Notes under the pieces: generated by a model | Seen by the model: the letters and a program-made list of their open reading frames with translations, nothing else | Databases searched by the model: none | What the model was told of the DNA's origin: nothing | Program-made: the position numbers and the translations under genes | Part shown: piece after piece, positions 30,986-42,345 of the stretch | Layout of the letters: every line of letters starts with the position of its first letter | Position numbering within the stretch: the first letter of the stretch is position 1 | Source: Aurantimonas sp. 22II-16-19i | GTDB taxonomy: Bacteria > Pseudomonadota > Alphaproteobacteria > Rhizobiales > Rhizobiaceae | Direction: 5' to 3' | Length of the DNA stretch: 64,000 nucleotides | Assembly (NCBI RefSeq): GCF_002088275.1 | Contig: NZ_AQQS01000008.1 | Location: 62,001-126,000 of the forward strand

Positions 30986-31603
30986 CTAACCGTTCCCTGC
31001 GCCCACCGGAGCCGGCGTCGGCGCCGCCACCACCGGTGCCGGGTCGTCCACCGGAAAGAAGGTGTAGGACAGGGTAATCGCCTGCAGGCTCTTCAACTCT
31101 TCGGTGTCCGCCATGTCCGGATCGACATAGAAGACGATCGGCATCTCGACCTTCTCGCCCGGCTGCAGGGTCTGGTTCGAGAAGCAGAAGCAGGCGATCT
31201 TGTTGAAGTAGAGCCCGGCCGCCTCCGGCGTCACGTTGAACAGCGCCTGCCCGGTGATCGCCCGGTCGGAGGTGTTCTCGACATGGTAGCTGACCGTCGA
31301 CTGGGCCCCGAGATTGACCCGGACCTCGCGCTGGTTCGGACGGAATGTCCAGGGCAGCCCCTCGGCGACGTTGCCGTCGAAGCGCACCGTGACCTGCTTC
31401 TCGCTCACCGCCGCCGGCGCGGCTTCCGCCCGCTGGGTGGTGCCGCCATAGCCGGTGACCTGACAGAACAGCCGGTAGAGCGGCACCGAAGCAAAGGCTG
31501 CGCCGAGCATGCCGAAGGCGAAGGCCGCGCAGGCGACGGCGATGACGATGCCGCTCGCCCCGGCGTTGCGTCTTGGTGCCCCGTTCGTCCGCTCGTCGCT
31601 CAT
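30986..31603 (-). CDS. ctaG: Copper chaperone for oxidase CuB site
   Basis: CtaG/Cox11 delivers copper to the CuB centre of subunit I. The 205-aa protein has one N-terminal membrane helix (GIVIAVACAAFAFGMLGAAF) and a periplasmic beta domain with the copper-binding CFCF motif (KIACFCFSNQTL). VPLYRLFCQVTGYGG is the family opening. The ATG at 31603 overlaps the stop of the preceding 47-aa gene (ATGA). Confidence 0.97.
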   Translation of the reverse strand: MSDERTNGAPRRNAGASGIVIAVACAAFAFGMLGAAFASVPLYRLFCQVTGYGGTTQRAEAAPAAVSEKQVTVRFDGNVAEGLPWTFRPNQREVRVNLGAQSTVSYHVENTSDRAITGQALFNVTPEAAGLYFNKIACFCFSNQTLQPGEKVEMPIVFYVDPDMADTEELKSLQAITLSYTFFPVDDPAPVVAAPTPAPVGAGNG

Positions 31604-31743
31604 GATGCCATCTTCGCGAGTGAAACCAGGTAGAAGATCACGACGAGCGCGACGAGGACGACGCCGATGGCGATCGACCGGTTGCGCCGCGCCTTCTGCT
31701 CCGCTTCCGTCAGCTTGACCCTGTCCGGCTCTGCCAATGTCAC
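31600..31743 (-). CDS. CoxF-like small oxidase-cluster protein (47 aa)
   Basis: A 47-aa single-pass membrane protein between ctaB and ctaG. It begins with GTG at 31743 overlapping the ctaB stop (GTGA) and ends overlapping the ctaG start (ATGA), so it is coupled on both sides. Residues 3-22 are charged ([20 protein letters not shown]) and 23-41 hydrophobic ([19 protein letters not shown]). Position and architecture match the CoxF-like protein often left unannotated in rhizobial oxidase operons. Confidence 0.85.
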   Translation of the reverse strand: MTLAEPDRVKLTEAEQKARRNRSIAIGVVLVALVVIFYLVSLAKMAS

Positions 31744-32681
31744 GCTCCGCCCTGGAGGAACGACATGATCGCCGCGTCGACGAGCAGCATGGCGAAGAGG
31801 CCGAAGAGATAGAGGATCGAGAAGCCGAAGAGCTTCTTGGCCGGGAGCATCGCCACGTCACCGTCGGCCATCTTCAGGACGGCGAAGGCGTGGCGCAGGA
31901 AGTTGAGCCCGAGGAGGATCGACACGGCGCCATAGGCCGGGCCGGCATAGCCGAGCAGGAAGGGCGCCGCGCCAACCGGCGCCAGCACCAGCGAATAGGC
32001 GAAGATCTGGATGCGCGTCGTTCGCTCGCCGGAGACGTTCGGCAGCATCGGTACGCCCGCCGAGCCGTAGTCGCGCAGCTTGAAGAGGGCGAGGGCCCAG
32101 AAGTGCGGCGGCGTCCACAGGAAGATGATCAGGAAGAGGATCGTGCTCTCCACCGATACCGAACCGGTGGCCGCGGCATAGCCGATCATCGGCGGGAAGG
32201 CGCCGGCGGCGCCGCCGATGACGATGTTCTGCGGCGTCGAACGCTTCAGCCCCATCGTGTAGATGACGGCATAGAAGAAGATGGTGAAGGCGAGGAAGCC
32301 GGCGGCGACCCAGTTGGAGGCCAGACCGAGCAGGCAGACCGACAGGAGCGACAGCGACAGGCCGAAGGTCAGCGCCGCCTCCCCGCTCACCCGGCCGGTC
32401 GGGACCGGGCGCTGGGCCGTGCGGCTCATCATCGCGTCGATGTCGGCGTCGTACCACATGTTGAGGGCGCCCGCAGCGCCGGCCCCGATGGCAATGGCGA
32501 GGATCGAGATCACCGCCAGCATCGGGTTCATCTGTCCGGGCGCCACGACGAGGCCGCTCACCGCCGTCAGGATCACCAGCGACATGACCCGCGGCTTCAA
32601 CAGCTCGATGAAGTCCCTCGGCTCGGCGAGGCTGACGGCCTCGCGTGTCGCGATGGATGGGTTCACGTCTACCAGGGTCAC
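31740..32681 (-). CDS. ctaB: Protohaem IX farnesyltransferase (haem O synthase)
   Basis: CtaB/Cox10 attaches a farnesyl group to haem b, giving haem O, the precursor of haem A. The polytopic 313-aa protein has the two polyprenyl-diphosphate/Mg motifs [19 protein letters not shown] and the later loop near [27 protein letters not shown] is the family opening. I prefer the GTG at 32681 (MTLVDVNPS), since GAGG is nine bases upstream; a TTG at 32690 is also open but sits too close to that site. Confidence 0.96.
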   Translation of the reverse strand: MTLVDVNPSIATREAVSLAEPRDFIELLKPRVMSLVILTAVSGLVVAPGQMNPMLAVISILAIAIGAGAAGALNMWYDADIDAMMSRTAQRPVPTGRVSGEAALTFGLSLSLLSVCLLGLASNWVAAGFLAFTIFFYAVIYTMGLKRSTPQNIVIGGAAGAFPPMIGYAAATGSVSVESTILFLIIFLWTPPHFWALALFKLRDYGSAGVPMLPNVSGERTTRIQIFAYSLVLAPVGAAPFLLGYAGPAYGAVSILLGLNFLRHAFAVLKMADGDVAMLPAKKLFGFSILYLFGLFAMLLVDAAIMSFLQGGA

Positions 32682-32913
32682 TTCACTCAACCTCGATCGT
32701 CGCCGGCCGGATCGTCGTCTTCCGGTCGGTTGTGTCGCCTGCCTTCAGGCGGAGGAGACGCCGCATTCCCATGCCGGCGCCGGCCCATCCGGGGATGGTC
32801 GCAACGCTGCGACCCATGATCGCCGCGCCTCATGCCCGCACTCGGTCTCGATCGCGCCAACTCCGGCGGCGAGTTCCGGCGCCAGGATAACCGGCGGGCG
32901 CTTGACTTGGCAA

Positions 32914-32938
32914 AGGCGCGCCCGTCGAAGGCGCGCCT
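32914..32938 (-). terminator. Hairpin between ctaD and ctaB
   Basis: AGGCGCGCC (32914-32922) and GGCGCGCCT (32930-32938) form a perfect 9-bp stem with a 7-base loop, 28 bp after the ctaD stop in the direction of transcription and followed by TTTG. It may terminate or attenuate, making ctaB-coxF-ctaG-ctaE less expressed than ctaCD. Confidence 0.55.
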
Positions 32939-32965
32939 GCCCATTCTCTTTGTCGCGTGCCCGGC

Positions 32966-34579
<1,614 letters not shown>

Positions 34580-34593
34580 CTAACCCGAAATCT

Positions 34594-35529
34594 TCAGCGC
34601 GACGCGACCGTGGCGCCGCGCTTGGCGGCGATCGCTGCGGTCAGCGCCTGGTTGGCGCCGTCGAGATCGCTGCCGGCGGCCTTATACCAGTTGGCGAACT
34701 CTTCCTTGGAGACGACCCGCAGCCCGATCGGCATGTTGGCATGGTTCTGCCCGCAAAGCTCCGAGCACTGGCCGTAGAAGATGCCTTCGCGCTTGGCCTC
34801 GAACCAGTATTCGTTCAGCCGGCCGGGCACCGCGTCGACCTTCACGCCCATCGACGGCAGCGCGAAGGAGTGGATCACGTCGCCCGAGGTCGACAGGATG
34901 CGGATGACGGTGTCGACGGGCACCACCATCTCGTTGTCGACGGCGAGCAGGCGCGGATACACCGAAAGATCGCCCTTGGCCGAGGTGGCCGCATCCTGGT
35001 CGGCGAGCGAATCGGTCAGCTGCGCCAAAGGATAGGAATCGAACGACACCGGCTCGGCCTGCGCCTCCTGCGAGGTGTCGCCCGGCTGGTATTCGTAGCC
35101 CCAGTACCACTGGTAGCCGGTCGCCTTGACCGTCAGCTCCGGCTCGCTCGGCGGATTGTACTGGGCGGTGAGCAGCTGGAAGGAGGGAATCGCCAGGAAC
35201 AACAGCACGATCACCGGCGCCAGCGTCCAGATCACCTCGATCGTGGTGTTGTGGCTGGTGCGGGACGGCGTCGGGTTGCGGCTGGCGTTGTAGCGATAGA
35301 TGCACCAGCCGAGCAGGGCGGCGACGAGGATCGTGATCGGGATGATGAAGGCCAGCGTGTAGTCGCTGAACCAGTGGATCTGCTCCTCGATCGGCGACAG
35401 CGCTTCCTGCAGGTTGATCTGCCAGTCATGCGGCTGGCCCGGCAGGACTTCGGCCGCATCCTGGGCCATCGCGGCACTCGCCGACGAGAGCACAGACGCC
35501 GCGGCAATGGTCGATCGTCTCACTCGCAT
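34594..35529 (-). CDS. ctaC: Cytochrome c oxidase subunit II
   Basis: Subunit II accepts electrons from cytochrome c through its CuA centre. The 311-aa protein has a signal peptide ending ASAAMAQ, two membrane helices (TLAFIIPITILVAALLGW and a second at VIVLLFLAIPSF), and a periplasmic cupredoxin domain with GYQWYWGYEY and the complete CuA motif CSELCGQNHANM. I use the ATG at 35529 (MRVRRST), with GAGGGAG upstream; an ATG 13 codons earlier is less likely. Confidence 0.97.
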   Translation of the reverse strand: MRVRRSTIAAASVLSSASAAMAQDAAEVLPGQPHDWQINLQEALSPIEEQIHWFSDYTLAFIIPITILVAALLGWCIYRYNASRNPTPSRTSHNTTIEVIWTLAPVIVLLFLAIPSFQLLTAQYNPPSEPELTVKATGYQWYWGYEYQPGDTSQEAQAEPVSFDSYPLAQLTDSLADQDAATSAKGDLSVYPRLLAVDNEMVVPVDTVIRILSTSGDVIHSFALPSMGVKVDAVPGRLNEYWFEAKREGIFYGQCSELCGQNHANMPIGLRVVSKEEFANWYKAAGSDLDGANQALTAAIAAKRGATVASR

Positions 35530-35926
35530 GTTCTCCCTCACACGCACGCCGAAAACCGGATGGAGCACCCCAAGACTCCGCCCATACTGGCGCAGTTCCA
35601 GCGTAGAATCGTCCCAAACTCCGGAAACTCCGACGCTTCAAATCACGAAACCCGCCCGACCGCAACTCCATATCCCGCCTCGCCGGTTGCGGCAAATGTG
35701 CAGGCTGGAAATGTGCCGATCGCTGCCGTTCGACCTTTCGGCTCGCCGGGCCGCGCCTTCGCTGGCCGCCGCCGCGGAACGCCCGGGGCTTCCGCCCCGG
35801 CCGCTGGCGTCGTAAGTTCGCCGTCTGCGGGACGGAACCAGTCGCCTGCCGGCCAGCGCCGGGGCGAAACCTCGCCCGATGCCCCGAACCGCGGGGTGGC
35901 CCCTTGCAACTGATTCGGATGTTGAA
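35530..35926. other. Divergent promoter region of ctaC and ialB
   Basis: Nearly 400 bp without a supported gene. It must hold the promoters for the oxidase operon (left) and ialB-tldD (right). No clear operator was recognised; CCCCG/CGGGG arms near 35882-35895 are short and may be chance. Confidence 0.5.
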
Positions 35927-36469
35927 ATGACAAAAGCGCCGAGATCGCTCGCCATCGCCGTCTCGCTCGCGGTGGCCCTTGCCGGCGGCCTGTTTTCGGC
36001 GGGCGAGGCGGCCGCACAGGCCGGCGCGACCGGTACCGTGAAGTCGCGGCATGGCGCCTGGGCCGTCGTCTGCGACAATCCGGCCGGCGCCAGCGACGAG
36101 CAGTGCGCGCTGCTCCAGAACGTCGTGTCCGACAATCGGCCGGAGCTCAGCCTCTCGGTCGTGGCGCTGAAGACCGCCGACGGCAAGGCGCGCATCCTCA
36201 GGGTGCTGGCCCCCCTCGGCGTTCTCCTGCCGTTGCCGGACTACGGACTCGGCCTGATCATCGACGGCAAGAGCGTCGGCCGGACCCAGTTCACCCGCTG
36301 CTTCGCCGATGGCTGCTATGCCGAGGTGCCGCTCGACGACACGCTCCTCAATCTCCTGTCGACCGGCAAGGAGGCGGTGTTCACCTTTTTCCAGTCGGCC
36401 GAGCCGAATGGCGGCGTCGGCATCTCGGTCGACCTGGCCGGCTTCCAGGAAGGCTTCGGCGCCCTCTAG
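35927..36469 (+). CDS. Invasion-associated locus B (IalB) family protein
   Basis: A 180-aa periplasmic protein with a signal peptide ending GEAAAQAG. The mature part shows the family pattern HGAWAVVCDNPAG, DEQCALLQNV, LGVLLPLPDYGLGLIIDGK and TRCFADGCYAEVPLDD, with four cysteines likely making two disulfides. The name comes from Bartonella; the molecular role in free-living relatives is unknown. The ATG at 35927 starts the recognisable signal peptide. It precedes tldD by 154 bp. Confidence 0.9.
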   Translation: MTKAPRSLAIAVSLAVALAGGLFSAGEAAAQAGATGTVKSRHGAWAVVCDNPAGASDEQCALLQNVVSDNRPELSLSVVALKTADGKARILRVLAPLGVLLPLPDYGLGLIIDGKSVGRTQFTRCFADGCYAEVPLDDTLLNLLSTGKEAVFTFFQSAEPNGGVGISVDLAGFQEGFGAL

Positions 36470-36623
36470 GCGCGCGGCACGGCGCCCGGCGTGGCATCGC
36501 CGAAGCCGAGACCCTATCTTGAGGCTCAATCTCGAGGCTCAACGGCCACCGGGCGCCGTCACGGCCCCGGCCTCGACGGACCCTCCACGTCAATGCGGCT
36601 TCGACCGCGAGGAAGAACAGCCC

Positions 36624-38042
36624 ATGTCCATCTCCCTTCTCGAGCGCTTCGACCTCTCCCGCGAAGGCGTTGAGGCCGTGCTCGCCGACACGCTGAACGG
36701 CGCCGATGACGGCGAGCTGTTTCTCGAATATCGCGAATCGGAATCGCTGGCCTTCGACAATGGCCGGCTGAAGTCCGGCAACTTCTCGATCGACCAGGGG
36801 TTTGGCCTGCGCGCCGTCGCCGGCGAGGCGGTCGGCTACGCCCATGCGGGCGATTTTTCGGTCAGCGCCCTGAAGCGCGCCGCCGACGCCGTCGCCGCGG
36901 TCAAGACGGGGCACACCGGCACCGTCGCCGAACCGCCGGCGGGCACCAACGCGAAGCTATACGGCGACGAGAACCCGATCCCCTCCCCCGGCTTCGAGGC
37001 CAAGGTGAAGCTCCTCACGGAAATCGACGCCTATCTGCGGGCCAGGGGCGAGGACGTGCGCCAGGTCTCCGCCACCCTCGGCGCCACCTGGCAGACGGTC
37101 GAGATCCTGCGCGCCGACGGGCGGCTGGTGAAGGACGTGCGGCCGCTGGTCCGGATCAACGTCTCGGTGGTCTGCGGCAAGGGCGACCGCCAGGAGACAG
37201 GCTCCTACGGGGCCGGCGGACGCCGCGGCTTCGGCGAATTCCTCGCCGACGGATCCTGGCAGCACATCGCCGACGAGGCGCTGCGCCAGGCGCGGGTCAA
37301 TCTCGAGGCGGTGCCGGCGCCGGCCGGCAGCTTCGACATCGTGCTCGGCGCCGGCTGGCCGGGCGTCATGCTGCACGAGGCGGTGGGCCACGGGCTCGAG
37401 GGCGACTTCAACCGGAAGAAGACCTCCGCCTTCGCCGGCCTGATGGGCAGCCAAGTTGCGGCGAAGGGCGTCACCGTCGTCGACGACGGCACCATCGCCG
37501 AGCGCCGCGGATCCCTGACCATCGACGACGAGGGCACGCCCACAAACCGCACCGTGCTCATCGAGGACGGCAAGCTGGTCGGCTACATGCAGGACCGGCA
37601 GAACGCCCGGCTGATGGGCATGGCCGCCACCGGCAACGGCCGGCGCCAGTCCTACGCCCATGTCCCGATGCCGCGCATGACCAACACCATGATGCTGGAA
37701 GGCCCGCACAGCTCCGAGGAGATCATCGCCTCGGTGAAGGACGGCATCTACGCCGTCTCCTTCGGCGGCGGCCAGGTCGACATCACCTCCGGAAAATTCG
37801 TCTTCGGCTGCACCGAGGCCTACCGGATCCGCAACGGAAAGATCGCCGAGCCCCTGAAGGGCGCCATGCTGATCGGCAACGGGCCGGAGGCCATGCACCG
37901 GGTCTCGATGGTCGGCAACGACGTGGCGCTCGACACCGGCATCGGCATGTGCGGCAAGCAGGGCCAGGGCGTGCCGGTCGGCGTCGGCCAGCCGCATCTG
38001 AGGATGAACCAGGTGACCGTGGGCGGAACTGAGGCGGCGTGA
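36624..38042 (+). CDS. tldD: Metalloprotease TldD
   Basis: TldD is the zinc-bearing half of the TldD/TldE protease that processes small peptides such as microcins and the CcdA antitoxin. The 472-aa protein has the HExxxH motif with H251, E252 and H256 (MLHEAVGHGLEGD) and a later Cys in FVFGCTEAYRI. The start is the ATG at 36624 after GAGGAAGAAC. The partner tldE/pmbA is not in the window, as is usual when it is unlinked. Confidence 0.95.
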   Translation: MSISLLERFDLSREGVEAVLADTLNGADDGELFLEYRESESLAFDNGRLKSGNFSIDQGFGLRAVAGEAVGYAHAGDFSVSALKRAADAVAAVKTGHTGTVAEPPAGTNAKLYGDENPIPSPGFEAKVKLLTEIDAYLRARGEDVRQVSATLGATWQTVEILRADGRLVKDVRPLVRINVSVVCGKGDRQETGSYGAGGRRGFGEFLADGSWQHIADEALRQARVNLEAVPAPAGSFDIVLGAGWPGVMLHEAVGHGLEGDFNRKKTSAFAGLMGSQVAAKGVTVVDDGTIAERRGSLTIDDEGTPTNRTVLIEDGKLVGYMQDRQNARLMGMAATGNGRRQSYAHVPMPRMTNTMMLEGPHSSEEIIASVKDGIYAVSFGGGQVDITSGKFVFGCTEAYRIRNGKIAEPLKGAMLIGNGPEAMHRVSMVGNDVALDTGIGMCGKQGQGVPVGVGQPHLRMNQVTVGGTEAA

Positions 38043-38090
38043 CCCTGCCTTCGATCGTCCCGCATTCGGCCGAATCGGCGTCTACCGCAG

Positions 38091-38729
38091 CTACGGCCCG
38101 ACGATTCCTGCCGAGAGCGCGATGTGGGTCAATAGCGCGTCGGTCGGGGCCGAAAGCTTGGCCCTGATCCGGTAATGGTTGTTCTGAACGGTCTTCAGGC
38201 TGAGGCAGAGGCTGTCGGCGATCGTCTCGTCGGTCAGGCCGAGCGCGATCAGCCTGAGGATCTCCGTCTCGCGTGGGCTGAGCCCGGCAAGCGGGTTGCG
38301 GCCGCAGTCGAGCCGGTCGCCGGCCAGCGCCAGCGAGATGTCGGCGCTGAGCGCCCGTCCGCCCGCAGCCACGGTTTCCAGCGCCCGGAGCAGCTCGCCC
38401 GGATCGCTGCTCTTCGTCACATAGCCCGCCGCGCCCGCCTCGAAGGCCTTCAGCGCATAAGCCGGGTTCTGATGCATGGTGAAGACCAGGAGCTTCGCCG
38501 CCGGGTCGAACTGGCGGATGTGGCGGATCGCGTCGAGCCCGCCCGGGCCCGGTAGCGACAGATCCACCACTGCAAGGTTCGGTTCATGGAGGCGATAGAG
38601 GCGATAGGCCTCGCCCGCCGTATCTGCCTCGGCGACGACCCGGAAGCGGCTGCGGCTCTCGATCAGCCGGCAATAGCCCTCGCGCACCACCGGATGATCG
38701 TCGACGAGGAGCACTGTCGCCTCACTCAT
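38091..38729 (-). CDS. NarL/FixJ-family response regulator
   Basis: A 212-aa DNA-binding regulator. The receiver domain has the acidic pair in LLVDDHP, the phosphoacceptor Asp in LAVVDLSLPG and Lys in YVTKSSD. The C-terminal LuxR-type helix-turn-helix (LSPRETEILRLIALGLTDETIADSLCLSLKTVQNN) is complete. It is coupled by ATGA to the kinase gene, which overlaps its start. The target genes are unknown. Confidence 0.94.
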   Translation of the reverse strand: MSEATVLLVDDHPVVREGYCRLIESRSRFRVVAEADTAGEAYRLYRLHEPNLAVVDLSLPGPGGLDAIRHIRQFDPAAKLLVFTMHQNPAYALKAFEAGAAGYVTKSSDPGELLRALETVAAGGRALSADISLALAGDRLDCGRNPLAGLSPRETEILRLIALGLTDETIADSLCLSLKTVQNNHYRIRAKLSAPTDALLTHIALSAGIVGP

Positions 38730-40093
38730 GGCCTCTCATCCTTCTCCCATCGTTCCAGCGGTATCGTCGCTGCGATCCGCGTCCCGGTCTTCGCCGAGCG
38801 GATCGCCAGCCAGCCATCGAGGGCGGCGACCCGCTCGCGGATGCCGATGAGGCCACTGCCGCCCGTGTCGAAATTGCCGCCTCCGACCCCGTCGTCGGCC
38901 ACGACGATTTCCAGCCTTGGCGAGAGGTCGGGCGATTCGATCCGAACGTCGATGTCCACATGCCGGGCATCGGCATGTTTGGCGGCGTTGGTCAGTCCTT
39001 CCTGGACGATCCGGTATGCGGTCGTGGCGATCTCTTCCGGCAGCGTGTCGACGATGGCCGGGCTCTCGATGCGGATCGCCGTGCGCCCGGCGAGCCCGGC
39101 ATTCCATTCGCGCACCAGCGAACCAAGGCAGGCCCGGATTCCGAGTTCTGCGATATCGGGGGGTCGCAGGGTCGAAAAGGCGCTCCGCAGCGAAATCATC
39201 ATGCGCTGGTGGATCCGCGCGAGGGTGCGGGCATCTTCCGCAAGACGGGGGCGTTCGTTTCCCGCCTCGCCTTCGATCGACGCCGTGATTGCCGTTGCCG
39301 CCGCCAGGCACTGGCCGAACTCGTCGTGCAGGTCGCGGGCGAGCCGCCGCCGTTCCTCTTCCTGGACGGCGAAGAGCCGCTTCATCAGCCCCTTGCGTTC
39401 CGTCAGCGACATCTCGAGCTGCGAGGCGAGATCGTCGATCGCGGCCGCGATCCGGTCGAATTCGCGCGTTCCCGAGCGGGGCAGGCGCCGCGACAACTCG
39501 CCTGCCTCAATGCGCCTGAGCGCTGCTACCAGCGCCGCCACCGGCTTGAGCGCTCGCGCCACGGCGACGGCCGAGAGAATCGCGATCAGGCCGGCCAATC
39601 CCGCCGCGAGCCCGCTGGCGATGCGCACCTGTTGCCAGATCCGCGTCGCCGCCGCCACGGGATCGATGATCGTCTGCAGCCGGTAGTCCGCCCCGCCATG
39701 GATCGGCACGGCCTGGTCGATCCGCGCGAACGGGCCGATCGTCGCAGCGAGCATCTTTCGGAACCAGCCGGGCGAAACCTCCCCGAAGACATTCCAGCCG
39801 GCGCAAAGCCGCCGATCGACGATGCCGGAGGCCTGGCGGGAGAAGATCACGCAGGTCCCTGGCGCCATGACGAGGACGATCTCGATGGCGTTCTGCGGTG
39901 ACAGGGCAGGCGAAGGCGGCCCGCTGCCGAGGCGATGCATGCGCTCCAGCTGATAGGAGACGCGGGCTTGGGTCGCGGAAAGATCGGCCCGTATCGCCGC
40001 GCGCGTGTCGACGAGAATCCAGATGACGGCGGCGAGGAAGCTCACAAGCGCAACCAGCACCAGGCGGGAGACCAGCTTCACTTCGAGGCTCAC
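38726..40093 (-). CDS. Sensor histidine kinase, NarX/DegS type
   Basis: A 455-aa membrane kinase. It has an N-terminal membrane helix (LVLVALVSFLAAVIWILV), a sensor part of about 120 residues, a second helix (GLAAGLAGLIAILSAVAVA), a HAMP segment, a HisKA_3 dimerisation domain with the phosphoacceptor in RRRLARDLHDEFGQ, and an ATPase domain with the G-box GVGGGNFDTGGSGLIGIRER. The start is the GTG at 40093 with GGAAGGG upstream. It pairs with the adjacent regulator; the signal is unknown. Confidence 0.9.
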   Translation of the reverse strand: MSLEVKLVSRLVLVALVSFLAAVIWILVDTRAAIRADLSATQARVSYQLERMHRLGSGPPSPALSPQNAIEIVLVMAPGTCVIFSRQASGIVDRRLCAGWNVFGEVSPGWFRKMLAATIGPFARIDQAVPIHGGADYRLQTIIDPVAAATRIWQQVRIASGLAAGLAGLIAILSAVAVARALKPVAALVAALRRIEAGELSRRLPRSGTREFDRIAAAIDDLASQLEMSLTERKGLMKRLFAVQEEERRRLARDLHDEFGQCLAAATAITASIEGEAGNERPRLAEDARTLARIHQRMMISLRSAFSTLRPPDIAELGIRACLGSLVREWNAGLAGRTAIRIESPAIVDTLPEEIATTAYRIVQEGLTNAAKHADARHVDIDVRIESPDLSPRLEIVVADDGVGGGNFDTGGSGLIGIRERVAALDGWLAIRSAKTGTRIAATIPLERWEKDERP

Positions 40094-40324
40094 CGGCGAC
40101 CCTTCCTTTTCCCCTCGCCGCAACTCTTTGTCGCGCCGTCCCCGTCGCGCAGTCATTGGCGCCGAGGCGGTGCGGGTCCGCAAGGGCCGCCTGTGTCGCT
40201 CGGGCAAATTGCCCTGGCACGAACGGGCATTCTCATTTTCCTTACGCGGTTTCGGCGTGATAGTGCTTCCTCCCGTCGCGTGGGGGTCCGGCACCGCCCA
40301 CCGCGCGGCGACAGGGAGGCATGA

Positions 40325-41344
40325 TTGGATCATTCGCTCATCGAGGAGCGTGTGCCGTCCGAGGCGCCGGAGGGGGCGTCCGGCAGCTTCGACGCCGCAA
40401 CGCCGCTCGCCAGCCTGCGCGCGAGCGTCGAAGCCGGGCTGATCGGCCGCACGTCGCTGGTCGAGCGGCTGATGATCGCGCTGCTCACCGGCGGTCACCT
40501 GCTCGTCGAGGGCCCGCCCGGCCTTGCCAAGACACGGGCCGTGAAGCTCCTCGCCGGCGGTCTCGAGGCCTCCTTCTCGCGCATCCAGTGCACGCCCGAC
40601 CTGATGCCCGCGGACCTGACGGGCACCCAGGTGTTCCGCCCCGAGGCCGGCCGGTTCGAATTCGTGGAAGGGCCGATCTTCCACTCCCTCGTCCTCGTCG
40701 ACGAGATCAACCGTGCGCCGCCCAAGGTCCAGTCGGCGCTGCTCGAGGCGATGGGCGAGGCGCAGGTGACCGCCGGCGGCGTCACCTACAGGCTGCCGCA
40801 GCCCTTCATGGTGGTGGCGACCCAGAACTCGATCGAGCACGAGGGCACCTTTCCCCTACCCGAGGCGCAGCTCGACCGCTTCCTGATGCATGTCCTCGTC
40901 GAGCTGCCGGATGCCGCCTCGGAGCTGGCGATCCTCGACCTCGTCGAACGCGAGGCCGCCGGCGAAACGCCGCCGCAGGCGGCGCCGCTGGAGACCAGCG
41001 CCCTCCTCGAGGCGCGGCGCCGGGTCGCCGCGATCCATCTCGCGCCGGCGCTGAAGGACTATGTCGTGCGCCTCGTCATGGCGACCCGCGACACCTCGTC
41101 CATCCCGGAGCTGAAGGGGCGGATCGAGCACGCCGTCTCGCCGCGCGGCTCCCTGGCCCTCGCTGCCGCCGCAAGGGCCCGCGCCTTCCTCGCGGGACGC
41201 GACTATGCCGTGCCGGAGGACGTGTCCGAGCTCGCCCCCGACATCCTCGCCCACCGGGTCATCCCGACCTGGCGGGCCAGCGCCGAGGGCGTTACCGGCC
41301 GCAGCCTCGTTCGCAGCCTCCTCGCCGCCGTCGAGCCGCTCTGA
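40325..41344 (+). CDS. MoxR-family AAA ATPase
   Basis: A 339-aa cytoplasmic ATPase that starts the Bat-type operon. Walker A is EGPPGLAKT, Walker B LVLVDEINRAPPKVQSALLEAM, and sensor I ATQNSIEHEGTFPLPEAQLDRF. MoxR proteins act as chaperones with vWA-domain partners, several of which follow. The TTG at 40325 is chosen: GGGAGG lies six bases before it, whereas an ATG four bases upstream opens a different frame that runs in shadow for 2 kb. It diverges from the two-component system. Confidence 0.93.
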   Translation: MDHSLIEERVPSEAPEGASGSFDAATPLASLRASVEAGLIGRTSLVERLMIALLTGGHLLVEGPPGLAKTRAVKLLAGGLEASFSRIQCTPDLMPADLTGTQVFRPEAGRFEFVEGPIFHSLVLVDEINRAPPKVQSALLEAMGEAQVTAGGVTYRLPQPFMVVATQNSIEHEGTFPLPEAQLDRFLMHVLVELPDAASELAILDLVEREAAGETPPQAAPLETSALLEARRRVAAIHLAPALKDYVVRLVMATRDTSSIPELKGRIEHAVSPRGSLALAAAARARAFLAGRDYAVPEDVSELAPDILAHRVIPTWRASAEGVTGRSLVRSLLAAVEPL

Positions 41345-42345
41345 TGCTGGCCCCGCTGCCGGATCCCGACGGCGATGCGGTCCGGGTGGATGCGGCCAAG
41401 CTCTTCGCCATGCGCCACATCGTCCGCCACGTTCCCGAGCGGGCGCTGGCGCCCACCGGCCGGCCGGGCGGCTTTGCCGGAAGGCGGCGCGGCAACGGCC
41501 TCGAGATCGTCGACGTCCGGCAGTTCTGCGACGGCGACGACATGCGCCACATCGATGCCGCGGCGACGGCGCGCACCGCCAGGACCCACGTGCGCACTTT
41601 TCGCGACGAGCGCGACCGGGCCGCCCTGCTGATCGCCGACTTCCGGGCGCCGATGTATTTCGGCACCCGCGTCCGGCTGCGCTCGGTCGCGGCGGCCGGC
41701 GCCCTGGCGCTGGCCGGCTGGCGCGTCGTCGAGGCGGGCGGGCGCGTCGGCCTCCTTTCGGCGGCGGCCGGCGAAACCCGCTTTCTGCCGCCGCGGCCGC
41801 GGGAGCGGGCGATGGCCGCCATCGCCGGCGACCTCGAAAGCGCCCACGCGGCGGGGGCGGAAGCTCTGGGCGCGGGGTTGCACCGGCGCGAGCCGAGCCT
41901 TGCCGAGCTTCTGGAGGAGGCCGTCGGCCGGGCCTCTCCCGGCACGAGCCTCCTCGTCGCCACCGGGCTCGACGATGCCGGAGAGGATTTCTACCGGCTT
42001 GCCGGCGCCGCCTGCCGGCGGTTCTCCCTGACGGTGCTCCTGGTGCGCGACCGCTTCGAGACCGCGCCGCCCGAAGGCGCCTATCCCTATCGCATCGCCG
42101 GCGAAGCCGGCGCCGGGCCGATGGGCTGGGCCGTCGTCGCCCGGAGCCGGGGCAGGGGCAGGGGCAAAAACGATGCCGGAACGCCCGGCGCCACCGGCGC
42201 GAGCGGCGAGCGTCCCAGCGACCATCCCGACGAGCGCGTCGAACGGCTCGCATCCGCCGGCGTGACGGTGCGCCGGGTTGCATCCGATGGCGGCTGGGAG
42301 GCGATCGCCGCCGATCTGGAGGGGGTCGATGGCCGCCGATCCTGA
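41344..42345 (+). CDS. DUF58 domain protein
   Basis: The 333-aa protein contains the DUF58 core seen beside MoxR in aerotolerance-type operons: the signature FCDGDDMRHIDAAATARTART followed by RDERDRAALLIADF. The C-terminal 60 residues before the end are low-complexity (Arg/Gly-rich) and may be a linker. No membrane helix is obvious. The start overlaps the moxR stop by one base (TGATG). Confidence 0.88.
   Translation: MLAPLPDPDGDAVRVDAAKLFAMRHIVRHVPERALAPTGRPGGFAGRRRGNGLEIVDVRQFCDGDDMRHIDAAATARTARTHVRTFRDERDRAALLIADFRAPMYFGTRVRLRSVAAAGALALAGWRVVEAGGRVGLLSAAAGETRFLPPRPRERAMAAIAGDLESAHAAGAEALGAGLHRREPSLAELLEEAVGRASPGTSLLVATGLDDAGEDFYRLAGAACRRFSLTVLLVRDRFETAPPEGAYPYRIAGEAGAGPMGWAVVARSRGRGRGKNDAGTPGATGASGERPSDHPDERVERLASAGVTVRRVASDGGWEAIAADLEGVDGRRS

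Noticed and set aside
40321-42345. ATG-started 674-codon frame covering moxR and the DUF58 gene
   Set aside because: Only its second half corresponds to DUF58; the first half is an out-of-frame shadow of the MoxR ATPase, so DUF58 starts at 41344.
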